A stretch of 44,701 nucleotides of DNA from Oehlia diaphana (GCA_003833135.1 QZLH01000501.1:37691-82391); one strand, 5' to 3'; positions 1-14,200 are shown, numbered from the stretch's first letter. Made by a program: numbers and translations. The notes: a model not told the origin generated them from the sequence alone.

Positions 1-3000
1 TGATCAAGTTTACCATATACAATGAAATCATTCTGAGCTTTTGTAATAAGATCTGGAAATGTTTCAACTAATTTCAATTGAATTAAAATTTCTGTTGCAT
101 ACTTCCACCAATAAATATGAAGAATAAATGGATCATCGGCAAATTTATCTCCAATTAAATATCTAAAAATAAAATCTAAATTTTCTTTACTAGCTAATTT
201 TATAGAGTGAGTTGATAAAATAATTCTAATAAATTCATTGTAGTATAATTCTGAGTATTTTTGTAAATTATCAAAATTTGGATGAATAAAAATTAAGTTA
301 TTTCTAAAATCTTCGATATGATCCTCAATTAATTCTTTAATATTTTCAGAGTCTTGTGATAATATATCCAATTCTTCAAAATAATACCTTCTATAACAAT
401 TAATTAAAAAATAAAATGAAAAAGGAAATTCAATGTCATTAACTATATCAGATGAAAATATTGATAACCTTGACTCCAATAAATAATCAATATTAACTAT
501 TTTATCAATAAAGGATTGTTTCCATATATGGACTCCTTTTTCCATTTTAAACTCATTACTTTCATTTTCGAAAATTCTTGTAATTTCCGGTAATTTTTCA
601 ATTGAATATAAGACCTTATAAATTGTATGCTTGATAACTTTTTTTATATAATTTTGTAGTGCTATTGAAAAACAAGTAAACATTGATAAATCCTTTTTAT
701 TTAGAGCCGCTTCACATTGCCAATTTTTGTAATTCTTTAAAATCCACTCGAATGTTTTTGTTTTTATACATTTCATGATATGAGAGTCATTTAAAATTTC
801 TTTCCTTGATATTCTATAGAAATTAATAATATTATGTATTAAATTAATTGCAATATTACGAAATGAAGTAAAGAAAAATAAATTAATAATACCTAATAGG
901 GTCCACATGACTTTCACTAGAATGATAATGTTCTTGCAATAATAATTCCTCTAAAATTCTTTCAAAAGGCATCGTTGAATTAATTATCTTATCAAAAAGT
1001 TCAGAATTAATTATATCATATAAAGATTTGTCTAGTAGCTCTATTAATGGTATTTCTGATGGTTTTAAGGATTCAATAGTAATTCGCTTCCATCCGCAAA
1101 TAAAGTTAGATGTTATCAAACTTGATTCATAATCTCGTTGAATATGAAATATTATACATGTGTATTTAATAGGCATATTTGATTCACACTTCTCTTTATC
1201 AGCCAAAAATTCATTTCGAAACTGTTCAACAATGTACTTTAATAATTTGATACATTTGGTATTAATAGTATTAATATCGCATTGAAGAATTAAAACCTTA
1301 TCATTTGATTCAAAAAAGAAATTTTTCACTATATTTGTTATTTGAAATTCGGTCTTAATGGTCGATAAATTATATACTTGGCATCTTAAATAATCTTGTA
1401 AACAAGATTTGAAATCAATATTTATATTAGAAAATGTGTTTATAATTACTAATTGTTCTTTGGGATCCGCAGATAATTTTTCTTGATCAAATAAAGCGTC
1501 AAAATAATTGGAAAGGCCATTGTGATGATGTTGTTTGAAATAAACATATTTCAATCGATTAACTTCATCTTGATCTAAAATTGATAATACTGCTCTTATA
1601 ATTCCATCAGGAGACGCTATTGCAATTAGTGTTTCTTTGCATTTTTCTAAAATCTCATTATCATTAGCTTCAGGGTTATTCATTGTAATGTTAAATATTA
1701 AACTTTGTAAAGTTTCATCTTTATCAAATCCAATGAATAAATCCTCTTGTGTGAATTTATTATGTAAGCCAGTCACTGAATTAGCTTTGATCAAAGTTGT
1801 AATTTGATTTGTCCAATTGTATAAATATTTTACAAGTAACTTTTGTCTATTATCAAGCATGTCATTTATCGATAATTTTTGTTTTTCAAATCGATTAAGA
1901 AGCGAAGGATCGGCTGATGTCAAATTATTCTCATCCATAACAACAATACATTTAAAATTTGGTGAAACATAACTATAACAAACATAAATTAGAAGTTTTC
2001 TTTTGAAAATGTATTTAAAAAACCATTTGTGTTTCAAATAGTACTACTTACAACATAGGATAAGCGTAGGCTCCAAGTGCAACACGTGTAAAGTAATTAA
2101 TCTTTTCCTTATCTTTTACTGCAATATAATTTTGATTCAATAAATCATAAAGATTACCTAGTATTAAGTTTAAATAGATTTTATTTCTTTGATTAATAAT
2201 AATTTAATTATTACAAAGTTATTAATAAAAATAAGAAAAAAAAATCACCATAAATAATTTCTAAATCTGTTAATATCAATAATTTGCCCGTTTCGACACA
2301 CATCTAAAAAGAGAATATAAATAATATAAATAATAATATAATGAATAAGATGAAAAACAATTGAAATTATTTACCATTATTCTGTTCAAAACACTATAAG
2401 AGTAATCATTCCGATCATTAGGAAATTGTGATCCTAAGATTACAACTGAATCCAAATTTCTTTTTCTTAAATGATAAGTTAACAAATTTACAATTGAATC
2501 ACTTTTACCAATAATCATTAAATGACGTGCATCTGAATCATTTAAATTTGAATCAATTAATTGTTCGATCGGAATTTGTTTATATGGCCATGAATTATGA
2601 TCATTAAATAATTCTAGAACATTTCCAAAATATTTTTCGCATAATTTGACATGATTTTGTGACCCTCCAAAATTACGAGCTAATGCCATTTGAATATTTT
2701 CTGGAGTCATTTCGTTTATTGAAAGCCGTTTAACCAGTGCATAATAATCCCGAAGTCCATGGAAGTTAGACAAAGCTTGGTCATATTTTTCAAAATTTGA
2801 ATATGCTTTAGCTAAAGGTTCTAATGCAAATGTATGTCCAATTCCAATAGCTTTTATATTTAATAAACACTTAGCGGTATAGAATAAATCATCTAAATTA
2901 ATTTGTGGCCTAAAAAAAAAATCGTTAATAAGAAAATTTTGCAAAAACATATAAACAAATTATGAAAATACCTTCGAACAATTAATGCGCGACTACTTTT

Positions 3001-6000
3001 ACTATTATCTAGACGCCTATTAGATATTCCAATCACCGAAACAGTTGGTCCTGTAGCCGGGTAGCTTGGTTCAAGCAGAGAATGAAGTACTTTTAATGGA
3101 TTAAAAGAACTTGCTTCGGCCAAATCGACTAATAAATTAAAAAATCATAACGAACAAATTTGGTTAATTTCAATTAAAAAAATAAATAACACAAAAAGAC
3201 TAACTAACCATTATCAAGTAAAACAACACTAGCAATGGGAAATTGTTTGGAGGCCGTTTTTTGATATTTATTTGCCTTGTCAAAAATTTTCATTATACCA
3301 TCTGAAGTTGAAGATGAAGTGCATTGATATGGAATTAAGTAAATCTGTGGTAACGTTCTAAAATATTCATCATTCGAATCAGAACCACGTAAATTCAAAT
3401 TTATTAGGCGAATTGCCAAAGATTTTGAAGAACTAGGAGCACCTATAAGAAATAAAGGGATGCGTGTCAAAATGCATACAATCGTAGCCAAAACATTCTC
3501 TAATAAAGCTTCATTATTTGCCACATCAGGTGGACATTGCATTCTATTAATGTAATCCTCCTGTTCTTCGCGCATAATTTTAACAAATACGTCGTCTCCT
3601 ATATATGAGTTATGATTTTGTAATATTTGATCCATTTCGCGACGATATTGTTTGCGTAAATTTTGATCATATAAACGAGAATGGTAACAAAGACTAAGTG
3701 CTAAAACATAAGACCGAGTCGTTATAGTTGGATTTCCAGGTGGTGGATATTTATGTTCCTCTTCGTAAGCCGGACGATTCTCAAGGGAATTATAAAAGAA
3801 CTTCACCAATGTTAATGCTCTTATAACGTCACGTAGGCTAACACTATATGGTTCTTCAACCTTTCGAATAAATTTTTGGGAAGTATATAAGAGTTCTGCA
3901 AATACAGGATGTGCTAAAGTTTTTAATTCTTTTTCAATCATAATTTGAATATATCTGTATTCATCTTCTGGTTTCAGAATACCATAATCCCAAACATAGT
4001 CTAAAATTTGATCAGGAAGTGGTTTGACCTGATAAACAAGACGACTCTGCTCTTCGTGTATTTTAACCTTATTTGTCAAACCAGTTTTACTTTGAGTTCT
4101 TGTACGAATACGATATGGATTGCAGGCAGAGAATAAACGAATATTTGGATGTATAGGTTTGCCATTAAGCATTCGGCGAGATATTAAATCTGCAAGTAAA
4201 CCTATATGATTGCAAGTATTGATCTCATCAAAGAATAACCAAATTTCTCCCTTTTCTGCTTTTTTCGAAGCATCATTCGTAAATCTCATAATAATTCTTT
4301 CATCAATTCCAGCATGCAGATTAAGAGCCATGAATTGGACTTCAACAATCAAGGCCAAATAGGCAATTAAACTTGTCTATGTATGAATTAGATTGTTAAT
4401 AACAGAACAAACAAAAATTATACTAAAATAGGTTTTTTTTTACCTTGCCACACCCTGCTTCACCACAAACTATGACCGGAATGTTCGCACGTGCTCTTAG
4501 AAGAATTAAAGCCATCTTTATTAAATTATCACTAGACAAGGCATATTCAGGAAGATCTAATTTTTCTCTTGTCCTTCGTGCTAAATATTCTAACTTTAGG
4601 AAAAGAGCTTCTGGAGACATCGAATTATAATCATCTAATTCCCATTTTGTTTGATCACCAATTACTTGACTTTTTAACAATAACTTTATATTTTCATGAA
4701 CTTTATTTCTGTCACGATACAAAACTGATATTGTATCGGGAGTCAGAGAATTGAAAAATACTATAAGATGATTTGAGTCGTCCCATTGAACAATTGTATC
4801 ACGATGAACTTTTTCATCATCAGAATCTATATATTTTAGTTGTGCTTCTTTTGTTTCAATAGAATTGGTTGCAAAATCTCTTGAAACATCTATTAAGTTT
4901 CTTAATATAAGAATTCTAATGTTACATTCTTCTATTAATTTAAGTTTATCTACGGGAAAGAATTGACTTGATGAAAATCGAACCAATTGATCTGCTAGTA
5001 CGTTAATAAATATTTCAACGGATCTAAATGAAGAAATGTCTTTGGTAACTTTGTTAAATAAATATTTCTCAATGAGATATTGACAGCGTTCTACTGGTAA
5101 TGGTTCTTTAATTGCCTTATGTGTCTTGAAAAGGTTTTCATTTGTATCTATTTCATTACTATCCAATAAATTCAGATAATTACAAGCAACTTGAATTGGA
5201 CTATGAATTTTTTGAGAAACTCTCAAATTTTTAATATTCCAAGTTAAATGATTGAACAATAAATATCCTGCCATGGGAAGAGAATTAAGTAAATGCTGTT
5301 CTGTAATTGAGGCTAATTCTATATAAATATATGTAGGTGTTTCTAATAAAGGCAAGCAAACTATATCGACATCATTAGAAACTATACCCAAAGTTAATAA
5401 CTCAAATAAAAACATGTTAACGTCTTCAGGATAATCAGCTGAAATTATATTGATATGTAAACTTTCTACAGGTCGGAGTTTATATTCCTTGAATTGACGT
5501 ACAAGCCTGCTAAAATCCATACCATCGCTTATTAAAAAACTACATGCAAATCTCTCTTTACTTAAGCTATCTTCTTTAATCCAATCAGTTTTACCTTGCC
5601 CAGGTAATTCAGAAGAGACACGTATAACATTTTGACATAACTCCTTATAAATTTCTCTCATAGCATGAGTGTTTAAGCCATTAGTCACATAAGCATCTGA
5701 AGAGAATTGATCTAAAATATGGTGATGCATTTCAATTCCTCTACAACAAATAAGTGCCAAAAAATAATCTTCTTGATCTCGTGTTGATTTAATTTGGTTA
5801 ATTAAACTAAATTGTAATTCAAAGTCTAATAATTCTAAATTCGCAATACAAAATAAGTGATTTTCATATCCATTGTTCGATGCGAATAAACTTCTTCTTA
5901 TGAAGTTTGTTAGTTCCTCCATCGTAGTTGAAGTAGTACATATCAAGAGTTGCCACGGTTCGGGGTAATATCCATGATTGGCATATAATGACATGATAAT

Positions 6001-9000
6001 ATTTGGAATTCGTGTTTTATCAGTACAAAAAGCGACGAATATTTCGCCCTTTCTAACTAGATCTGTAATTATGCGTTGTCCAGTCGCTTTAAGTTTACGT
6101 GATTGCTTTGGGACGTTTTTAAAAATTCTTTCTAATTCATTTCCAATTTCGGTAAAAATTTCAAGATAATTTTTAGATCCACGTAAAATTTTTTGTATAT
6201 CGTTTCGAGTTGACGGTAATTGGGCTTTACTGTTTACAAATCTAATCAATATTTTGCATTCTTCTTCATTATCCTTATCTAATTTTTCTGATGTAAAATA
6301 ATCATAAAATGCTAAAATGTGGCGAGCGGTGAAGAATGTTAAATAATAACATCTTTGTTGTACACGATCTACCATACTTTGCCTTAAATTTGTAAAAAAT
6401 ACAAACTCGTTAATTTTCTTACAAGAAAGAATAAAAAAGCAATAATATTAAAATAAAATGAAATTTACCATTCTTTAAGTTCTTCCTTTAAAAATTCTAA
6501 GCAAGCTTTCATATTATCCGTTCCTTGTAATTTATTTTCGAACTTTCTATAACCAAAATGCCCCATTTGTATTAACATGGACACTATGCTAAGTATTTCT
6601 TGTGTAATATCGACTTGGGCAACAAATTTACCCAAAACATCTTTGGACATTTCTGCCTCTTTGTTATTTATCATAAACGAATTTTTTGGTTTTGCAATTA
6701 AAAGAGCTCGTCCACGTAAATCTAAAATTTCGTTTAGATTATATTTCATATTAGGTTTAGAGGGATTAGAGGGATATTGTAAAGAAACTAAACATTTGTC
6801 TTCTTTTTGGTCACGTGAAAACATAAAAGTTCCGTTAAGTACAGCATTCTTAATCTTTTCCTTAGTAACTTCTCCACAATTTTGAATATTATTGTACATA
6901 TTTTGCAGCGCCATGTTGCTACTATTACATAATGCAATATTTTCTCCTAAGGTATGGTTACACTTAATGACATTTAGTAATTCTTTCAACAAATCAGAAA
7001 TAGATTCCATATTTTTATTCGTAAGAGGAAATAAAAGTTGCCTAACTTGAATGAGCGATGAAACAGTGTACTCTTGAATCAATTTTTCCTCCGAATTATC
7101 ATCCACACCATTAATCAGATTTTTAATATCATGTTCAGCAATTTTCTTCAAGAAACTCAAGAATTCTTCAGCGTTTGATAACTCTTTTATTAATTTCCAA
7201 CAATCTTGATTGACATTAGAAAAATTCTTATCAAGGTAATCGAAAAAATTATTTATTTCCCCAAGCATCATGAAGCCACTTTTTAAAGTATGAATTGATT
7301 TTGATAGCCAATCATCTTTATTATGTGGTACTTTGAAAACTTCCATTTTCACGACCTTTTCTAGCTCTTCAAGTCGTTGCAAACAATGAGGAATTTTTGT
7401 AAGATAATTAATAGTCCGCACAAATCTTTGGCTTTTAGAGATTTTAAAGTCTTTCATTAAATCAAGCTCTGCATTGACATCTGTAACATTTTTCCAAAGC
7501 AAAGATACTTCAAAGTATGCCAGCTTTTCCCAATTTTTAAGTTGTATACACATAGCATTATACTTTTCAAAAACGATTGGAATTAAATTTTGTGCTATAT
7601 ATTCCACTTTTATTGCGGCAGCATCTTTCTTAATACAAAAATCGAAGATATTTCGAAATGCTTGAGATCGATTAAATTTGTAGCAATTTCTTGCACTATC
7701 CAAAATTTTCTCATGGAATACCCAATGATCTGATAAGAGCACTTGTTTCACTCTTGTTTTATCGAAATTTTGTAAATGTTGTCTTACATCTCGAATATAA
7801 TCAGCTACATCTGTTACTTTATCGTTTGGACAAAATCCGTTATAAAATTTGGAAAGTACATCGAGTTGAACTTGATAATCATTACATATCTTTCTAAGTT
7901 TTGCAATTTCATCCCGAGAAACGATTACGTTTCCTAGTAATAATGCTACCTCCTTAGTAACAACCGCGTCAAAATGTCGAAATAGATATTCGTCATCATA
8001 TTCTAAAATTTGTTGCAATAATTGGATATCAATAGTTTTTTCAAGAAGAAATCCAGCAAGTTCGCTAATAGACATTTTAATATTTTCAACAAATGGGTTA
8101 GAATTAAGTTTTGCGACGCTTCCAGTAGCACGTAATATAATATTCCAAAAGTTACTAGCTTTTAAAATATTCAAAGAAAGTTCTGAAGCGCTGGTTGCAG
8201 TCGATTGGCTTTGTAATCTATTCATAATATGATACAAAATATTTTCGCTCATCCTAACAATTTATTAATAAACAATAAAGAAATTAAAGCATTACATATT
8301 TAAATTACAGAAATTATTACAAAAAACTTACATATTTGGAACGTTTAGAGTCTTGGTTGTTTCGCAATCGCATATAATGCATATCTTGTTTAACAACTGA
8401 TCATGAGTTTGTAGAGTAGACTTATTTAATATGCCTTTTACCATTTCAAAAAATAATACTTTAACATCATCGTGCTTTATTTGTACTATTAATTTTGTTG
8501 CAGCAAAGATTTGATTTTCTGAACAATTCTTTATTCTATCTATGGCAATTGCTGTTAAATCTTGCCAAATCCTAACCCTTTGACCTAGTAAAGGATGCAT
8601 AAGTTTCAAATGTTGAAATACCAAAAAAATAAAATCGCTCTCGCTTTTATTACTTTTGCTTGTACCAAGCTTGGGTAAAAGATTTATAAACCAAACTACA
8701 CAAATTTTTGGTATCTTTTTCTCTTTGGTATCTGAAAAATCACTACGGAACCAATCGTCTAAAATTTCTAGAAATATATTCAATAATTCCAAAGTATGTG
8801 ACCGAGATATTAGCTCTAATGATTGAATAAATTCATCTCTGTGCCAACTCAGACTTTTTTCATGAAGTAGTTTTTTAACAGCAATGATATTTTTATATGT
8901 CCACTTACTATTTGGACTTCCAAGTAAAAATATAACTTGATCTCGAAAAATTCCAGAAACACGGTCTCGATAATCTTCTGGAAGTCTTTTGAAGTAGCAT

Positions 9001-10113
9001 TCTAAAGCAACAGCTTCAGTATGAGAAATATTTGCTCGAACTTGTTCTGTAAAACATTTGATAACACTTTCATCAAATTTATTATGTAAAAGAACATCAA
9101 CCCAAAGTTTAAGAAGAGAGTCCATATTATGACATAATTGAATCAACCACTAAAAAGTATAAATATGTTTAATTAAAATCAAATTAGATCAAAATTCGAA
9201 AAAAATTTTACATCAAATTTACCCTTGCAATTTCAACGTAAGATTCTAATTTAATGTTTTCAGTATATGATTTGATGAATTTACATCCTTTAATAAATCT
9301 TGTTAATCCATTATCTGAATATTTTAAGGCTTTTAAATGATTAATGAAAGTGCAATCAGGATCAACTTCAGAAACGATTGTAAAAATAATGAGCCAATCA
9401 AATTTCATCTTAAAAGCATTATGCTTTATTAAAGTTATGATAGCAGTATACATTTGATCTTTGGTATCTAAAGGTAAAATTTCTTGTTTGTAATCCTCAA
9501 GTGCATTAAGTAATAAATCAGATGGGAAATTATCTGGTAATTCATGAGGAGAGCCTTCTTTTTTTAAAATATAATACCCTAAGAGAATACATAAGAATAG
9601 CCGTTTTTCTTTAAGGTTATTTTTAATTCGATCGATAATAAATTTAGGGTTTGACGCGCGTATCGTTAGATCATTGTGAAGGGTTAATAAACGTTGATAT
9701 TCCATAACTTTGTCTTTAAAGTTATTAGCCTTGATAGAATCATAAATATAATCCACAAAAGCAAATCCACGTATTTTCCATATATCAAATTGATCATTTA
9801 TCCCAATATTCAATGTGCGATTATCTTCAGTATTGATTCCTTCAAATTCAATTTTTTCTTCTCCAAATAACGTAGGTTTAGGTGTATGAATAGCATATCT
9901 GTATTGAATTTTTTCAAAATTTGATACCGAAATAGTAACTGGATCGGATTTCCAATATGTTGGATTTTGAGGAAATGGTTGACGAAGTTTTACGATAGGA
10001 ATTTTCCAGGATCCTAATTCTTTTACATCGCCTAGAACTACGGGCTGTCCATTTCTTTCAATGTTCTCTGGCAAAAGAATATGAAATGTAAATGACAATG
10101 TATTATTTTCCAT
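1..10113 (-). CDS. RNF213/mysterin-like giant AAA+ ATPase, paralog A (3' end outside window)
   Basis: Exons read on the minus strand: 10113-9223, 9149-8332, 8253-6469, 6382-4444, 4376-3209, 3128-2972, 2909-2375, 2303-2249, 2157-2052, 1972-893, 813-1 (open at the edge). Every join has a GT donor and AG acceptor and the phase carries through, giving about 3115 codons. Residues about 5-105 look like a CBM20 starch-binding domain (QPVVLGDVKELGSW, YWKSD). The first canonical ATPase unit has Walker A GEAGCGKT, split by the intron 4443-4377, and Walker B WLFFDEIN near residue 1861. The second has Walker A GAPSSSKS near 2123 but the degenerate Walker B VVLLDN. Further AAA motifs (CVETGKLLILTDLE; NLYDLLNQ; SLLNRFEKQ) match the RNF213 order. 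In animals RNF213 is a cytosolic/lipid-droplet E3 ligase; E3 activity cannot be judged here. The ATG at 10113 was chosen because CBM20 begins at once; the TTTTTTTTCAG just upstream could instead be an acceptor for a 5' exon. Confidence 0.87.
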
Positions 10114-10200
10114 AATCCATATGACTTTTCTGAAAAAAAATAAATAAATAAAATAGTCTTTATATATATAAAATATGGTAGTTTCACAAAGGCTGAAATT

Positions 10201-10213
10201 TTGTACTGTACAA
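10201..10213. promoter_or_regulatory. Palindrome TTGTACTGTACAA upstream of paralog A
   Basis: A perfect 13-bp dyad with a central T lies about 90-100 bp before the ATG of A, followed 20 bp on by another TGTACAA word. It could be a dimeric factor's site. No equivalent was seen near B. Confidence 0.25.
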
Positions 10214-10284
10214 GATAGATTTTCTGTACAATCTACTCAGGTGCAAATCACACGCAGATCACTATATACAGTAAAAATGGCGTA

Positions 10285-10304
10285 TGAAACATCGATCATC
10301 ACCA
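10285..10304 (-). promoter_or_regulatory. 20-bp element shared upstream of paralogs A and B (copy A)
   Basis: TGAAACATCGATCATCACCA on the plus strand lies about 170-190 bp before the ATG of A. The same 20-mer with one difference lies upstream of B (32102-32121). The surrounding upstream DNA has otherwise diverged, which suggests retained promoter sequence. Confidence 0.45.
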
Positions 10305-10636
10305 TTTACTTCTTAGTGTTAAACCTTCTTGAAATGACATCATGATTATTCTTATTTTTAAATGATGCTTATGATTATAATATTATAATGCTATTATTGA
10401 AGTTGGTGAAAACGAAAATAAAAAGAATTTGTGCTACATTCAGTAAATTTGCTCATTCTCTTTATTTCAAAGGAGCATTTTCATCTTGTTTATTAAAAAA
10501 AAAAACAAAATGTCACAATCATTTTAATAAATTTAATAAATCAAATATTGTAGTAGTAAGAATAATAAATAATTCTTCATTTTTTAATAAGAAAATTGCT
10601 AATCATAACGCAAGTGCCAATTTAGTTAAGATCTTA

Positions 10637-10863
10637 CCCCAGTATCACCGTCACTTTTCTACCCCACGTGATCATAGTAAAAATATTTGTCACACAGCGT
10701 CACACCCTCTGCGTTCCCTTTTTCCTAAGTATTCTGAGGACATTTTTTTTTCGGTGTAAAAAATTATTTTTCACATCCTTATTCATTTACATGGTTAATT
10801 TCTTAATTCCGTAATGCCGGCCAAAAAGTCACGTGGGGTAGAAAAGTAACGGTGATACTGGGG
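10637..10863. mobile_element. 227-bp MITE with 35-bp inverted ends and TA duplication (mariner-like)
   Basis: The left end CCCCAGTATCACCG... (10637-10671) is repeated inverted at the right end (10829-10863) over 35 bp with one mismatch. The element is bounded on both sides by TA (10635-10636 and 10864-10865), as for Tc1/mariner-type insertions. Both arms contain CACGTG (10665-10670; 10830-10835). No transposase frame fits inside, so it is non-autonomous. It lies 0.5 kb upstream of paralog A. Confidence 0.85.
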
Positions 10864-10985
10864 TAAATAAGTATAATATCAGGTGATATTGCCTGCGGTT
10901 ATACTTAGTTTTTTTTTAATAATTAAATTAAATTATTTAACGATAATAATATTATTAATATATATATATACATTGGTGAATTGGT

Positions 10986-11228
10986 TTGACTGAACTGTCC
11001 TGTAAATATATTCTTAAAATAATGCATATACTAATCGCATCAGACGAATTACTCATTGGAGAATTATTTAATCATGCTCAAGATTACATAACTGATAACC
11101 AACTGGCTGGTTTCAATGAAAGTTTCCATGTATACTGCATTACTAGTAGTAGTTGTAAGAAATTACAAAATTATTGTATTAAATCGATTTTGATAATTGT
11201 TAACTGGATTAATAAAGAAGAACTCTGA
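10986..11228 (+). pseudogene. BTB/BACK-domain gene fragment
   Basis: The frame reads LIASDELLIGELFNHAQDY and later SCKKLQNYCIKSI. This is the BTB-to-BACK junction of the large BTB(-Kelch/TLDc) family expanded in Rhizophagus, whose members have closely similar strings. Only about 70 residues remain, with no BTB core in frame upstream (a stop lies just before the fragment) and no rest of the gene downstream. It is a relic of a duplicated or transposed gene piece; recognition is from memory. Confidence 0.5.
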
Positions 11229-14200
11229 GCTACCACTCATAATAAGTCCAATATTATTTATTATCGTGGTATTGATGGTATTAGTAACGAAAAATTTAAA
11301 AATAAATGTAAAGGTCAAATGAATTAATTAAGGTCAAACAATCAAATAAAATCTTTGGTGGATCATCAATTGGGAATGATGTCACAAATTATGATTTCTA
11401 TTCAACGTTTATTATTCGTCATTTTTTTCAGTGAAGATACTCAAAACATGAAAATAAGTCGTGTGATAAATTAATTACTAAATTATGGTATATATAATTG
11501 TTTAATATTGGATCTGATTTTTTGTTTATAACTCGTTCTGTATAAAAATCAATATTTACATGTTGATATTAGAGATAATAATCATGAAAATAATTTAAAT
11601 ACGATATTGAAGAAATTGAAGCATTTATTACTATAAATTAATAAGTAAAATATAATATATATATATATATATACTGTACTGTAATTACTGTGTTGAATTT
11701 TTTTCACGTGCCATTTATAAGGTCGGTGATTAACATAGGATAAGAGTTCGTAAGTGGTCTATTTCAAGTGGCATATGCAGAATTATGCTGTACACTAGAT
11801 ACCGTTCAATAATGTCATGATAAACGTAATCAAAAATTCCGATAATGACTGCTGCGGTTTTTTTTTTTTTAATTTGTCATTCAATATTAATTTATCAAAT
11901 AATTATCACTTATTTTAAAAATCTTGTTAACATATAGAAAGATTGAATAATATTCATTGTAATTAATCTCAATGATGTTGGGACTTGGGACAACTGCACT
12001 ATAGAATCGGTAGTATAATTAACTGAACATTAATGGAATAAAATTTTCACCAATTATATCGATACCATAAATTCTCTTAGTAAAGAAAGTCTGTTTCAAT
12101 AAATACAATTGATATTCGAAGTGGCGTTGAAACTATTTAGTCATTTTAGTTTTTCTATTAATTGATATCGATCAATAATGCCAATTGTATCAATCTCATA
12201 TAAATTGTTTAAATTTCATTTTCCAAACATTTTTTCTAAAGAGATGTGATGTTTAAATTTCATTTAATTGATTTTCTTGCATCCCTGAAAAAAACACTTC
12301 TCTTAATTTTATTTTCTTTGGAAACGAATTTCTTTAAGGCCATCTTTGAGGAAATCTTTAGTATTTACATGAAAACCAACAAAGCATAATTTATCAAGTA
12401 TTTAAAGATTTCGGAAATTTTAGTGAAAAAATGATTATTTTAATAAATTAGATCTAAAACACATCCTAATATTGCTCAAAGAAACAAAACTAATATTTTC
12501 ATTAAGCAAAAAGGTTTGTTCAAGACGGAAATTTTTTTTGGAGAGAAAAAAGAAATGTGTTACGTAAAATGGATGATGACAACATCCCGGATTCCATTAA
12601 AATGATGATCCATAATATTTTCTTAAAAAAATTATTTTACGATTAAAATTATTTTACTACTTTTATAATAGCACATTTATAAATTAGTACTTTTACACTT
12701 TATTACAATAAAATCAATTTTAATATGCAAATAAACAACCATTATTTTTAATTAAATTGGTTCGAATACAAATAAAAATATACAAATTTCATAAATATTC
12801 AAACTAGCATGAAATTAATATTTAAGCAACTCAATGACTTTTCATCTAAAAATATGCTGTAATGAATATTAAAGTTGGCTTTATAAAAATATTATGATAA
12901 ATTCATTAAAAAAATGAATTTTCATACTTGTTAATGACTTTTATTAGTCACTCAAGCCTAAGTGTTATTTGTAAACAAAATAGTTTACAGCTTAAATACA
13001 GATAAAAAAATTTCACGTTACGTTATGGTAGTTACGTCATTACGTACCACCTTATATTATTATAGTGAGTACGTAGATAAATATGTGATTTTACATTACT
13101 CATTCACTTCTATATACTTTAAAAATATAAATTAATGGATTAATTGAATTGAAGAAGCCACTGTTAAAGAACATTAATACAACCAATTTAGCAACATTCA
13201 CGAAAATTGGCACAGATTGGAAAATTTTAAAAAAATTTTCGTTTTAAACTTCTTAACAATGTCACCGTAAAAGAAATTGTTTAGAGATAATTTAATATTC
13301 AATATTTAATAATTTTTAGTCTATATAATATTTTATGTATTAATATTCGTCGTGGAATATCAAAATTGAATCGAAAATCATATTAGTAAAAAATTATATG
13401 TTGCTAATGGATATTGTTGATGGTAGTACAAACTTAATGATTTTAATTTTTAAATAAAAAAATAAGATAAAATAAAATAAAATAAAAGTTTATTACATTA
13501 TAATATAGTCTCATTCTTATAAATTTCGCATTATACGTTATCATTATCCATGCATACATTTTAAATTCGGGCAGGCACCTAGTTTAAATCGTTAATCAAA
13601 TATACACTTGGGTTGGACTATCTGATATTAATCAGGGAATAACTTAAAAAATAACACCAGTCAAACCTCTAGCTATACAATCATACAAACTTATTTACTA
13701 ATTTACCATTTATATATTCTATAATATACATATTATAAATTATTAAAAAATTGGCAATAGAAATAGTACAAGTCGTAGTGTTACCACCGATTTCTAACGT
13801 TCGGTAGGTAGTAACAGAAAAAAAAAATAAGGATCGGTTTATTAATGGTAAAGTAATAGTACGTTATACTATGACGATCGATATGGTAAAAGTGTGTATG
13901 GATAGTTGATGATAAACGATTATAAGCGATAATAAATAAGGTAATAAGTAAAAGTGGTTCGAGTGGTGTATATGTATAAAAACAATTTATTATATGATAT
14001 ATTCAAAAAATCAACAATGTATAACAAAAGTTAACAAATGACAATAAACAGTGTAAAAATAAAACGTATATGAACAATTCAGGGTTTATTAACAATGAAA
14101 CAAAATACGATATTACTGCCTCTATCGGCGCTCTGTAATATCCGGCTGATAATAAAACCTAACTAAACTTTTCTAAACGAATTCAAAACTGAACTGAAAA

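Larger units (their letters stand above)
10114..10634. other. Upstream region of paralog A
   Basis: AT-rich non-coding DNA holding a TATA-like run (TATATATAAA on the minus strand, about 10160-10175), the palindrome at 10201 and the element shared with B at 10285. An open frame crossing 10388-10759 runs into the MITE and is not a gene. Confidence 0.5.

Noticed and set aside
4445..6169. Plus-strand open frames antisense to paralog A (also antisense frames in B)
   Set aside because: They are shadows of well-supported exons with matching intron phases on the minus strand.
10388..10759. 123-codon plus-strand open frame
   Set aside because: It runs half-way into the MITE (10637-10863) and reads through its inverted end; composition is AT-driven and there is no splice or homology support.
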